Origin: Candidatus Kapaibacterium sp.
Lineage (GTDB): Bacteria; Bacteroidota; Ignavibacteria; Kapaibacteriales; UBA2268
NCBI GenBank assembly: GCA_938038165.1
Contig: CALHRB010000019.1
Coordinates: 1-11,006, forward strand
Length of the DNA: 11,006 nucleotides
Reading direction: 5' to 3'
Below are positions 6,085 to 11,006 of the stretch, piece by piece (position 1 is the stretch's first letter; the number at the start of each line of letters is the position of its first letter). The translations under genes and the position numbers were made by a program. The notes below the pieces were generated by a model. The model searched no databases and was not told where the DNA came from. It worked only from the letters and a program-made list of their open reading frames with translations.

Positions 6085-7943
6085 GTAAATTAAAAAAAGA
6101 AAATCTTGCATTCAAAAATATTTATTCGAGGTCTGCCCCCCTGACTTACAACAAAGAGACAGGCACTGTCACGGGAATACTTACTACTGAAAATCCTGTT
6201 CTTTCATTTGATTGGTATAATGGGGGAGTAGTAAGAGATATTATCCTTGTTGATGGTGTTGAAATCGCTGATAAAATACCTTTGCTCGACACTCACTCAA
6301 GATATGAGATAGCATCTCTTAAAGGTAGTGTGATAAATCCAAGAATTGAAAATATCGAGGGGGTGGGTCGTGTTTGGGTTGCTGATTATGTTCTTTCAAC
6401 TACCGCGGAAAGAGAAAGAACACTTATTGAAGAAGGTCATTTGACAAATACTTCGATTGGATTTGAAATATTCCCCCAGTACACCTATGAATTAAAGCCG
6501 GGAGAAACAAAAGAAATAAATGGCAGAACATTTACAAACAATTTTGATGATAGACTACCATTACTTATCCGTGCAAAAGTTAAAATATTTGAAAACAGTC
6601 TGGTGATTATTGGTGCTGATGAAGCAGCAAAGATCAGATCCCAAACATTTGAAGAACCAGAAGGTAACGATCAAAAAGAAATTAACAAACCTATTAAACA
6701 AACAATCAAAGGAGATATAAAAATGGAAGATGTAAATCTTGATCAGAAGAGGGTGGATGCTATAAACAAATTAGCAGAAACATTCGCAACAAAAGTGGAG
6801 GGAGTTGATCTTAAAGAAACTGCACAGTTATTCATTCAGGGGGGTAAATCAGAGCGTGATTTTGCTGATTTTATTTTCGAAAGACAAAAACAATCTGCTA
6901 CATTCGGTAAACCAAAAATCAATCTCTCACAAAAAGAGATGAAAGAATATGATTTGTTCCGTGGTTTAAGAGCTCTTAATTCTAATTTATCATCTTTCGA
7001 AAGAGAAGTAAGTGATGAATATGCAAGACAAATGGGCGTTACACCAAAAGGAATACTCTTGCCTTACGATGTAGTGGTGCCTAAATATTTTGCTAGAGCA
7101 TTAACTGCTACCGGTACAAATACAGGCGCTGAGCTGGTGGGTGTCGATCATCTCGGAGATCAGTTTATTTCCTATTTGTATGAAGCTCTTGTCCTTAATA
7201 ATCTGACATTGCTGCCGAACAGAAAAAATAATGTTGAAATTCCTGTTCAAACAAGTACTGTTGGTGTTGGTTGGGCTGCAACTGAAACAGCTGTTAAGTC
7301 GGAAGGTACGCTTGGAACTGCTGTTAAGACTGCTTCGCCAAAAGATGGTGGTGTTTTCACTACTATTTCAAAAAGATTAATGATTCAGAGTGACCCACCT
7401 GCTGAAAGACTTGCAATCAATGATATGCTTAATTCCATTGCCCGTGCAATCCAGAATGTCGTCTTAAACGGAACAGGATCGAATGGACAGCCGAGAGGAT
7501 TGAAAAATACTTCAGGTTTACCTACGACAATTAATTTTGCTTCAGCACAGGGGGGAATTACCTGGGCAAAACTCGTTCAGTTTGAATCTTCAATTGATGA
7601 CTCATTCAGCAATGATAAATCAATGTACTATGTTACAAGACGATCTCACAGGGGTGTCCTGAAATCAACTCCGAAAGAGAGCGGTCAGGCAATTTACATC
7701 TGCGATAATGAAAATCGTGTAAACGGTTATGAAATGAGAACTACTAATCTTGTAACAACCGGCGATGTTTTCTTTGGCGACTGGTCACAGATAGTTGTTG
7801 CACTGTGGGATGCTCTCGATGTTACTGTTGATCCTTACACTCTGTCCACAAGCTCTCAGATAAGAATTACCGCAAGTCAGTTGCTTGATGTGATTGTAAG
7901 ATATCCACAGGCATTTGCCTATGGTAATAACTTCGGCTCATAA
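6081..7943 (+). CDS. Prohead serine protease fused to HK97-fold major capsid protein
   Basis: One 620-residue frame holds two head functions. Residues about 10-185 are a prohead protease of the HK97/U35 type: catalytic histidine in LLDTHSR (H72) and serine in TNTSIGF (S125), in beta-rich surroundings. Residues 190-275 are charged and helical (LAETFATKVEG ... RDFADFIFERQKQ), fitting a scaffold or delta-like region. From about 285 the sequence is an HK97-fold capsid: GVDHLGDQFISYLYEALVLNNLTLLPN, SKRLMIQSDPPAERLAINDML, NGTGSNGQPRGLKN, FFGDWSQIVVALWDALDVTVDPY and a terminal RYPQAFAY. Fused protease-capsid genes are known in phages. An in-frame ATG with a strong ribosome site at 6723 suggests that capsid without protease is also made. 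The gene start overlaps the portal stop (ATGA). The shell needs hundreds of capsid copies, so two products make sense. The cleavage site is not identified. Confidence 0.92.
   Translation: MSKLKKENLAFKNIYSRSAPLTYNKETGTVTGILTTENPVLSFDWYNGGVVRDIILVDGVEIADKIPLLDTHSRYEIASLKGSVINPRIENIEGVGRVWVADYVLSTTAERERTLIEEGHLTNTSIGFEIFPQYTYELKPGETKEINGRTFTNNFDDRLPLLIRAKVKIFENSLVIIGADEAAKIRSQTFEEPEGNDQKEINKPIKQTIKGDIKMEDVNLDQKRVDAINKLAETFATKVEGVDLKETAQLFIQGGKSERDFADFIFERQKQSATFGKPKINLSQKEMKEYDLFRGLRALNSNLSSFEREVSDEYARQMGVTPKGILLPYDVVVPKYFARALTATGTNTGAELVGVDHLGDQFISYLYEALVLNNLTLLPNRKNNVEIPVQTSTVGVGWAATETAVKSEGTLGTAVKTASPKDGGVFTTISKRLMIQSDPPAERLAINDMLNSIARAIQNVVLNGTGSNGQPRGLKNTSGLPTTINFASAQGGITWAKLVQFESSIDDSFSNDKSMYYVTRRSHRGVLKSTPKESGQAIYICDNENRVNGYEMRTTNLVTTGDVFFGDWSQIVVALWDALDVTVDPYTLSTSSQIRITASQLLDVIVRYPQAFAYGNNFGS
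6708..6725 (+). promoter_or_regulatory. Internal ribosome binding site and in-frame start inside the protease-capsid gene
   Basis: AAAGGAG (6708-6714) lies eight bases before ATG (6723-6725), the best Shine-Dalgarno match and spacing in the window. The ATG is codon 215 of the long frame, exactly at the linker between protease and scaffold/capsid. The spacer GATATAAAA resembles the spacers before the genes at 8024 and 8981. Confidence 0.75.
6723..7943 (+). CDS. Predicted scaffold-capsid product from the internal start (406 residues)
   Basis: Starting at the internal ATG gives MEDVNLDQKRVDAINKL followed by the whole scaffold/delta-like and capsid region, without the protease. The length, about 400 residues, is that of a standard free-standing HK97-type capsid precursor. 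It would be made at higher rate than the 620-residue fusion because it has a strong ribosome site, whereas the long product relies on ATGA coupling to the portal. This resembles lambda, where protease C and scaffold Nu3 share one frame by internal initiation, though here the shared part is the capsid itself. No independent proof of use is in the sequence. Confidence 0.6.
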   Translation: MEDVNLDQKRVDAINKLAETFATKVEGVDLKETAQLFIQGGKSERDFADFIFERQKQSATFGKPKINLSQKEMKEYDLFRGLRALNSNLSSFEREVSDEYARQMGVTPKGILLPYDVVVPKYFARALTATGTNTGAELVGVDHLGDQFISYLYEALVLNNLTLLPNRKNNVEIPVQTSTVGVGWAATETAVKSEGTLGTAVKTASPKDGGVFTTISKRLMIQSDPPAERLAINDMLNSIARAIQNVVLNGTGSNGQPRGLKNTSGLPTTINFASAQGGITWAKLVQFESSIDDSFSNDKSMYYVTRRSHRGVLKSTPKESGQAIYICDNENRVNGYEMRTTNLVTTGDVFFGDWSQIVVALWDALDVTVDPYTLSTSSQIRITASQLLDVIVRYPQAFAYGNNFGS

Positions 7944-7958
7944 AAAATTATTCGGAAG

Positions 7959-7994
7959 TAACGCTGTGTGTTTCCCCCTCCGCACACGGCGTTA
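7959..7994 (+). promoter_or_regulatory. Strong 12-bp hairpin after the capsid gene
   Basis: TAACGCTGTGTG (7959-7970) pairs with CACACGGCGTTA (7983-7994) over 12 positions with one G-U wobble; the 12-base loop contains a C5 tract. The bases after it are A-rich rather than T-rich, so it lacks the U-run of an intrinsic terminator. A role in protecting the 3' end of capsid mRNA or in partial attenuation before the connector genes is inferred. Confidence 0.6.
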
Positions 7995-8023
7995 TGATAA
8001 ATAAAAAATAAGGAGTTAATAAA

Positions 8024-8206
8024 ATGAAAAAATACAAAGTAATTAAAAGTGTCAGACATCAGGGAAAAGATTTGTCTGTTGGCGAAGTAATTGAATTATC
8101 AGAGGGATCGGAAGAATATATCAATCTTGTTCAGGCCAAAGCAATCGTTCTTTTTGGTGAAGAAAATAAAGAAGAAATCCCTGAAAAAACTAAAAGTAAA
8201 AAATGA
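8024..8206 (+). CDS. Small head-completion-region protein, SH3-like
   Basis: This 60-residue protein reads MKKYKVIKSVRHQGKDLSVGEVIELSE, then a helix EEYINLVQAKAIVLF and a lysine/glutamate tail. The pattern (short strand, RHxGK, turn, xxVGEVIEL, then xxLVxxKAIxxF) is common in tiny phage proteins encoded just after the capsid gene. They are usually left as hypothetical and look like small beta barrels. It occupies the place of lambda FI, but I see no sequence match to FI. A strong AGGAG (8011-8015) precedes the ATG, and it ends in an ATGA overlap with the next gene. A decoration, assembly or connector-accessory role is possible; none is shown. Confidence 0.6.
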   Translation: MKKYKVIKSVRHQGKDLSVGEVIELSEGSEEYINLVQAKAIVLFGEENKEEIPEKTKSKK

Positions 8207-8517
8207 AAGCAACGCTTTTCAATGATTCAATAAAAGAAATTCTGAACAGTGAATTTTCGGCTGAAGCAAAAATTGAACTGCAGAACCCCCCTGGTATTAT
8301 AAAATATATCAGGGTTATTCCGCATCTGGAATATAGTCAGGAAAGTGCTTTGGAAATTGGCCGGGAAGCTTATTTGTACTGGTGCGATTGTTTAACTGAT
8401 GATGTTGTTGATGTAAAGCAAAATGATAAAATCACGATTGAAAATGAAAAATATAATGTCGAAGTGATTGAGCATAAAATAAATAACTGGTCAACGCTTA
8501 GATTGACAAAGGTATGA
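8203..8517 (+). CDS. Head-tail connector, FII-like stopper candidate
   Basis: The protein has 104 residues. The N-terminus is a short helix (NDSIKEILNSEF), and the rest is mainly beta: AKIELQNPPGIIKYIRVIPHL, an insert YSQESALEIGREAYLYWCDC, then VKQNDKITIENEKYNVEVIEHKINNWSTLRLTK. The ending, a hydrophobic DKITI-x-EKYNVxVIE hairpin followed by a terminal strand, is typical of lambda gpFII and related head completion proteins. These form the ring that plugs the filled head and binds the tail. Its place between the capsid block and the tail terminator agrees. It has no ribosome site of its own and overlaps both neighbours by ATGA. Family assignment rests on fold pattern and order rather than on a diagnostic motif. 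Confidence 0.6.
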   Translation: MKATLFNDSIKEILNSEFSAEAKIELQNPPGIIKYIRVIPHLEYSQESALEIGREAYLYWCDCLTDDVVDVKQNDKITIENEKYNVEVIEHKINNWSTLRLTKV

Positions 8518-8969
8518 CAATACGGGAAAAAATAACTCAAACAATATATGAATACCTGCAGTCCATTTCTGTTTCGAATGGTTACACCACAAATGCAGGT
8601 TCGGCTGTGTCGTTATGGGGGACACAAATAATCCCCCATAATGATGTTGTTGATCTTAATCTTAAAGATAAAAAGAGGGAACATAAGCGGGGTTTTGCAG
8701 ATGTGCTGTATTATGAAATAGAAATATCTTATAACGGTATGAATGCGTATAAAAATATTTGTAATCTGCTTTATGATGTGGAAAAAGCATTATATGACAA
8801 TCAGGATGATCTTTCTTTAAAGCTAAACGATTCAGCGAGAATTTATTTTGAGTCAAGTGAAATTGAATTGACAAGAGAAAAAGATAAAGAGAGAGCTTAT
8901 GCTGTCGCATTGATAAATATCGAATTTAATTACAGCGAAAAATGGAAATTAGGAAATAATAATTATTAG
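8514..8969 (+). CDS. Tail terminator, gpU-like
   Basis: The 151-residue protein opens with a helix (REKITQTIYEYLQSI), then NGYTTNAGSAVSLWGTQIIP, a beta strand ADVLYYEIEISYNG, a helix NICNLLYDVEKALYDN and closing strands ARIYFESSEIELT and AVALINIEFNYSEKW. This alpha-beta layout with an NGY.T..G.....W start is that of tail terminator proteins of the gpU/HK97 gp10 type. They cap the tail tube at its correct length and join it to the head connector. Its position just before the tube gene supports this. The start overlaps the FII-like gene by ATGA with AAAGG close by. In lambda, gpZ would lie immediately before this gene; here it does not. Confidence 0.7.
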   Translation: MTIREKITQTIYEYLQSISVSNGYTTNAGSAVSLWGTQIIPHNDVVDLNLKDKKREHKRGFADVLYYEIEISYNGMNAYKNICNLLYDVEKALYDNQDDLSLKLNDSARIYFESSEIELTREKDKERAYAVALINIEFNYSEKWKLGNNNY

Positions 8970-8980
8970 GAGATAATAAA

Positions 8981-9409
8981 ATGGCATTAACTGGTGTTAT
9001 AACTGGCAAAAACGGAGTAATTAAAAGTGGTCCGTCTGGTACTGCTTACGGGTCATTAACAGAGGTCAAGATTAAAAATTGGTCTCTTAGCATATCTGGG
9101 GGAGTAATCGATGTTACTGATTCTCAAAGCGGAGATGCGAGAAACAAGGTGGGTAATAAAAGATATGAGTGGAGCGGAAGTGCTGAAGCAATTCTCAGAG
9201 CCGGCGATTCGGAGTTAGTAATAAATCAGGTTTATTCATTTGCTTTAGTTGCTGAAGATACTACCGGCGATGAAGTATATTGGATTGGCGATGCTGTTAT
9301 AACAAGTTTTGGTGTGTCAACTCCGATTGAGGGGGAAGATGTGGTTTCAAAAACAATTAATTTTACCGGAACAGGATCAATTACAAAAGTAGATAACACG
9401 GGTTCGTAA
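8981..9409 (+). CDS. Major tail tube protein
   Basis: This 142-residue, beta-rich protein has the normal tube signatures: an N-terminal GVITGKNGVIKSG, then TEVKIKNWSLSISGGVIDVTDSQSGDARNKVGNKRYEWSGSAEAIL (27-72), GDAVITSFGVSTPIEGEDVVSKTINFTGTGSI near the end. The W.L......D.TD..........G...W.GS core and P..G......F.G.G close are typical of phi13- and gpV-type tubes, which stack into the hollow shaft of the tail. It lacks the C-terminal Ig-like domain of lambda gpV (246 residues). A strong AGGAG (8968-8972) fits a high-copy structural protein. Its stop overlaps the chaperone start by one base (TAATG). Confidence 0.85.
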   Translation: MALTGVITGKNGVIKSGPSGTAYGSLTEVKIKNWSLSISGGVIDVTDSQSGDARNKVGNKRYEWSGSAEAILRAGDSELVINQVYSFALVAEDTTGDEVYWIGDAVITSFGVSTPIEGEDVVSKTINFTGTGSITKVDNTGS

Positions 9410-9927
9410 TGAGGAAAACATTTGTTTATAAACTCCTTGATAATAAGGAGTATGAGTTTTCTGAGCGCAACCGGGAAGACCTGAATTTTTTTGTATTCCA
9501 AAACCAGATTCGTGCGGAACGATGTCGTTTTATCTATGAAAATATTAAAGATGAAACGGACCGTCTCGCTTTACTTAGGTTGGAAATGGAAAAGATATAC
9601 AGTGATGTCGAGGTGGGGCTATACATTATGAGTAATTATGATGAGCAGGTAAAACTTGTTTATGCATCATTTAAAATTAAAAATAATTTAAGCTTCGATG
9701 AATTTAAAAAACTTGTTGATGAGAAAATAATAAAGGAATTATCAGAACTTATCCGCACAATTGAAAAGCCCGAAGAAATATTCGATGAATTAATTACATC
9801 TGAACTTGGTATAACCCAAAAAAAGTTAGCAGAGTGGGCGAAAGAACAACCAAGACTTTATAATTTTCTCAAGCAAGCCGGTAATATCGAGATTAAAAAA
9901 AAAGAAACAATCTCAGCATCGAAGTAG
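9409..9927 (+). CDS. Tail assembly chaperone, gpG-like (zero-frame product)
   Basis: The 172-residue zero-frame product is mostly helical and charged, as expected of gpG analogues that coat the tape measure and recruit tube subunits during tail assembly. It starts with a beta-like RKTFVYKLLDNKEYEFSERN, common in such chaperones, and continues with helices through DEFKKLVDEKIIKELSELIRTIEKPEEIF. Its last third contains a QKKLAEWAKEQPRLYNFLKQAG helix just before the A9 run. It sits between tube and tape measure, the fixed place of this gene in siphoviruses. Eight codons after the slip site it ends at TAG (9925-9927). Sequence similarity to lambda G is not evident; the call rests on position, the frameshift and the extension. 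It starts by TAATG coupling. Confidence 0.85.
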   Translation: MRKTFVYKLLDNKEYEFSERNREDLNFFVFQNQIRAERCRFIYENIKDETDRLALLRLEMEKIYSDVEVGLYIMSNYDEQVKLVYASFKIKNNLSFDEFKKLVDEKIIKELSELIRTIEKPEEIFDELITSELGITQKKLAEWAKEQPRLYNFLKQAGNIEIKKKETISASK

Positions 9928-10109
9928 CTGATGCGCTGGTATTAAGTTCTTTCCCGGCAATTGATATAAATAAAATAACCCCCAGAGAATATGACATACT
10001 ATTAGAGCAATCAATGAATATGGTTAATCTCAGATTGAACGGTAAACTCGAATATGAAACTGAAAGAAAAAAACGACAAAGATTGAAAAAGGAATATCTG
10101 AATGGCTAA
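9409..10109 (+). CDS. Tail assembly chaperone fusion, gpGT-like, by -1 frameshift
   Basis: If ribosomes slip back one base on the A9 run (9895-9903), reading continues in the -1 frame for 68 codons to TAA at 10107-10109, giving a fusion of about 233 residues. The extension reads RNNLSIEVADALVLSSFP, then ITPREYDILLEQ, and a basic end ERKKRQRLKKEYLNG. The TPREYDILLEQ segment is the usual signature of T-type extensions. The -1 frame has a TAA at 9894-9896 immediately upstream and no ATG until 10013, so entry by slippage between 9897 and 9927 is the only economical explanation. In lambda the G to GT ratio is important for tail assembly, with T binding tube protein and G binding the tape measure. 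The end overlaps the tape measure start by eight bases. Confidence 0.85.
9895..9903 (+). promoter_or_regulatory. Slippery A9 run for -1 programmed frameshift
   Basis: Nine A follow ATT and precede GAA ACA; in the zero frame they read as three Lys codons. The last seven form A AAA AAA, an X XXY YYZ type heptamer followed by G. A -1 slip leads into the long extension, whereas the +1 frame hits TGA within nine codons. No clear upstream Shine-Dalgarno-like stimulator is seen. Confidence 0.85.
9914..9938 (+). promoter_or_regulatory. Possible frameshift-stimulating hairpin
   Basis: GCATC (9916-9920) pairs with GATGC (9930-9934), and CA/TG outside (9914-9915, 9937-9938) can add two pairs across a two-base bulge. 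The nine-base loop carries the zero-frame stop. It begins about ten bases after the A9 run, slightly farther than is usual for a stimulator. The stem is short, so its role is uncertain. Confidence 0.3.
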
Positions 10110-11006
10110 GAAAGTATTTATTGCAGAGTTTGATGCTGATGGTAAAGCGTATTTTAAAACGCTTGATGATATGGAAAGAAGAACCATTGCTTCTTCTAAA
10201 AGAATGCAGGACAGTTACTCTGTATTAAATAGCAGCATTGTAAAGTTGGCAGGATCGCTGGGGGCACTTACATTCGCAATGCAATCAATTGATAAATTTA
10301 TTGAATCTCAAAAAAATCTTGAAAAGCTTGAAAGAACAATAGGCAAATTATCGAATAGTACTAAAAAATGGATTGATAATCTTGAATTAATATCAAGATA
10401 TGGTGATGAAGAAATTACAAGTGCTATGTCGAGAATTGGTACTTATGTGAAGGAAGAAAAATTATTAAAAAGACTTACTGAAGCTACTATGGATTTTGCT
10501 GCCGCTAAAGATATGGATTTAACATCTGCTGCAGAATTGGTAACTAAAAGTATTGTATCAAGCACAAATGCTCTGTCAAGATATGGTATCTCATTAACAA
10601 ATACAGCATCCCCCTTACAAAAGGTCAATGAACTATTAGAGCAGTTTAAACTATTCCAGGATCAGGGTAAATTATCAACTGATTCTCAGGTGGATAGTTT
10701 GGCAAGGATGAAAAAAGAAATTGAAAATGTGCAGGAAGAATTAGGAAAAAATTTATTACCTGTTTATAACACATTTTTAAAAATATTAAATGAATTTATT
10801 TATCAATTCAAGGTATTGTACGAAATTATTGGCGGTAAAAGAAACATTTCGGATTTTTCGATACCAACAACACTATTAATGCAACTAGATAAAATGAGAC
10901 AGGAACAGACGGAAAAATTTTTGGAAGGATGGAAGGGCTTCTCGTCAGCTGGCAAAATATCAGACTTTAATCAGGTTAAAGATGATGTATTAAATGCAAT
11001 AGGGGG
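10102..11006 (+). CDS. Tape measure protein, N-terminal part (runs off the right edge)
   Basis: An ATG at 10102, eight bases after AAAAAGGA (10086-10093), opens a frame with 301 complete codons and no stop before the window ends. The protein starts MAKKVFIAEFDADGKAYFKTLDDME and is almost wholly helical, with a short hydrophobic stretch LAGSLGALTFAM near residue 50. The segment MDFAAAKDMDLTSAAELVTKSIVSSTNALSRYGI matches the common tape measure pattern of D.A.A....D...AA..........G.L.R.GI. SLARMKKEIENVQEELGKNLLP then also follows the family (xxLxxxxxxxGxxLLP). Tape measures set tail length, fill the tube and help DNA entry. Most of the gene lies outside the window. It overlaps the GT fusion by eight bases. 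Confidence 0.9.
   Translation, partial: MAKKVFIAEFDADGKAYFKTLDDMERRTIASSKRMQDSYSVLNSSIVKLAGSLGALTFAMQSIDKFIESQKNLEKLERTIGKLSNSTKKWIDNLELISRYGDEEITSAMSRIGTYVKEEKLLKRLTEATMDFAAAKDMDLTSAAELVTKSIVSSTNALSRYGISLTNTASPLQKVNELLEQFKLFQDQGKLSTDSQVDSLARMKKEIENVQEELGKNLLPVYNTFLKILNEFIYQFKVLYEIIGGKRNISDFSIPTTLLMQLDKMRQEQTEKFLEGWKGFSSAGKISDFNQVKDDVLNAIG

Noticed and set aside
7959..7994. Intrinsic terminator
   Set aside because: The stem is good but is followed by an A-rich stretch rather than T on the + strand.
10013..10109. Separate small gene starting at an ATG in the T extension
   Set aside because: It would drop the conserved TPREYDILLEQ part upstream of the ATG and has no ribosome site; the frameshift fusion explains the whole open stretch.

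Overview
The window is the packaging, head and tail-tube part of the late region of a temperate, lambda-like tailed phage or prophage (siphovirus type). All genes are on the + strand and tightly packed, and the end of a replication-type gene sits at the left edge. The DNA is AT-rich, with AGA, AAA and ATA codons favoured and AAAGGA or AGGAG ribosome sites before some genes. This suggests a low-GC host such as Bacteroidota/Ignavibacteriota or another AT-rich bacterium. The sequence alone does not fix the host, and no integrase, repressor or att site is visible.

Layout. 1-249: C-terminal winged-helix end of what looks like a VapE/primase-helicase-type replication protein. 250-454: no gene, but an array of the octamer TGTAGTAA in both orientations, forming two inverted repeats. 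455-976: a gpZ-family tail protein, displaced from its lambda position between FII and U. 966-1088: a GC-richer dyad island with a doubtful 37-codon ORF, just ahead of the terminase genes. 1089-3552: small (Nu1-like) and large (GpA-like) terminase subunits. 3556-3906: an unrecognised small protein that reads as two tandem ribbon-helix-helix units and ends in the same NKVTxW tail as the large terminase. 3907-4015: tandem repeat and hairpin. 4016-4552: beta-sandwich plus gpW-like adaptor. 4549-6084: portal (gpB family). 6081-7943: prohead serine protease fused to an HK97-fold major capsid protein, with a strong in-frame internal ribosome site and ATG at 6723. 7944-8023: a 12-bp hairpin. 8024-9409: small SH3-like protein, FII-like connector, gpU-like tail terminator, tail tube. 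9409-10109: tail assembly chaperones G and G-T, joined by a -1 frameshift on an A9 run. 10102 to the right edge: tape measure protein, incomplete.

The genes form one morphogenesis pathway. The terminase recognises and pumps DNA through the portal into a prohead matured by the protease. The gpW-like, FII-like and U-like proteins complete and join head and tail. The G/GT chaperones load tube protein onto the tape measure. Most neighbours are coupled by ATGA or longer overlaps. The least ordinary elements are the tandem RHH protein sharing the terminase tail, the dual-start protease-capsid gene, the moved Z gene beside an iteron-like array, and the unusual abundance of G5/C5 tracts (32 counted by hand).
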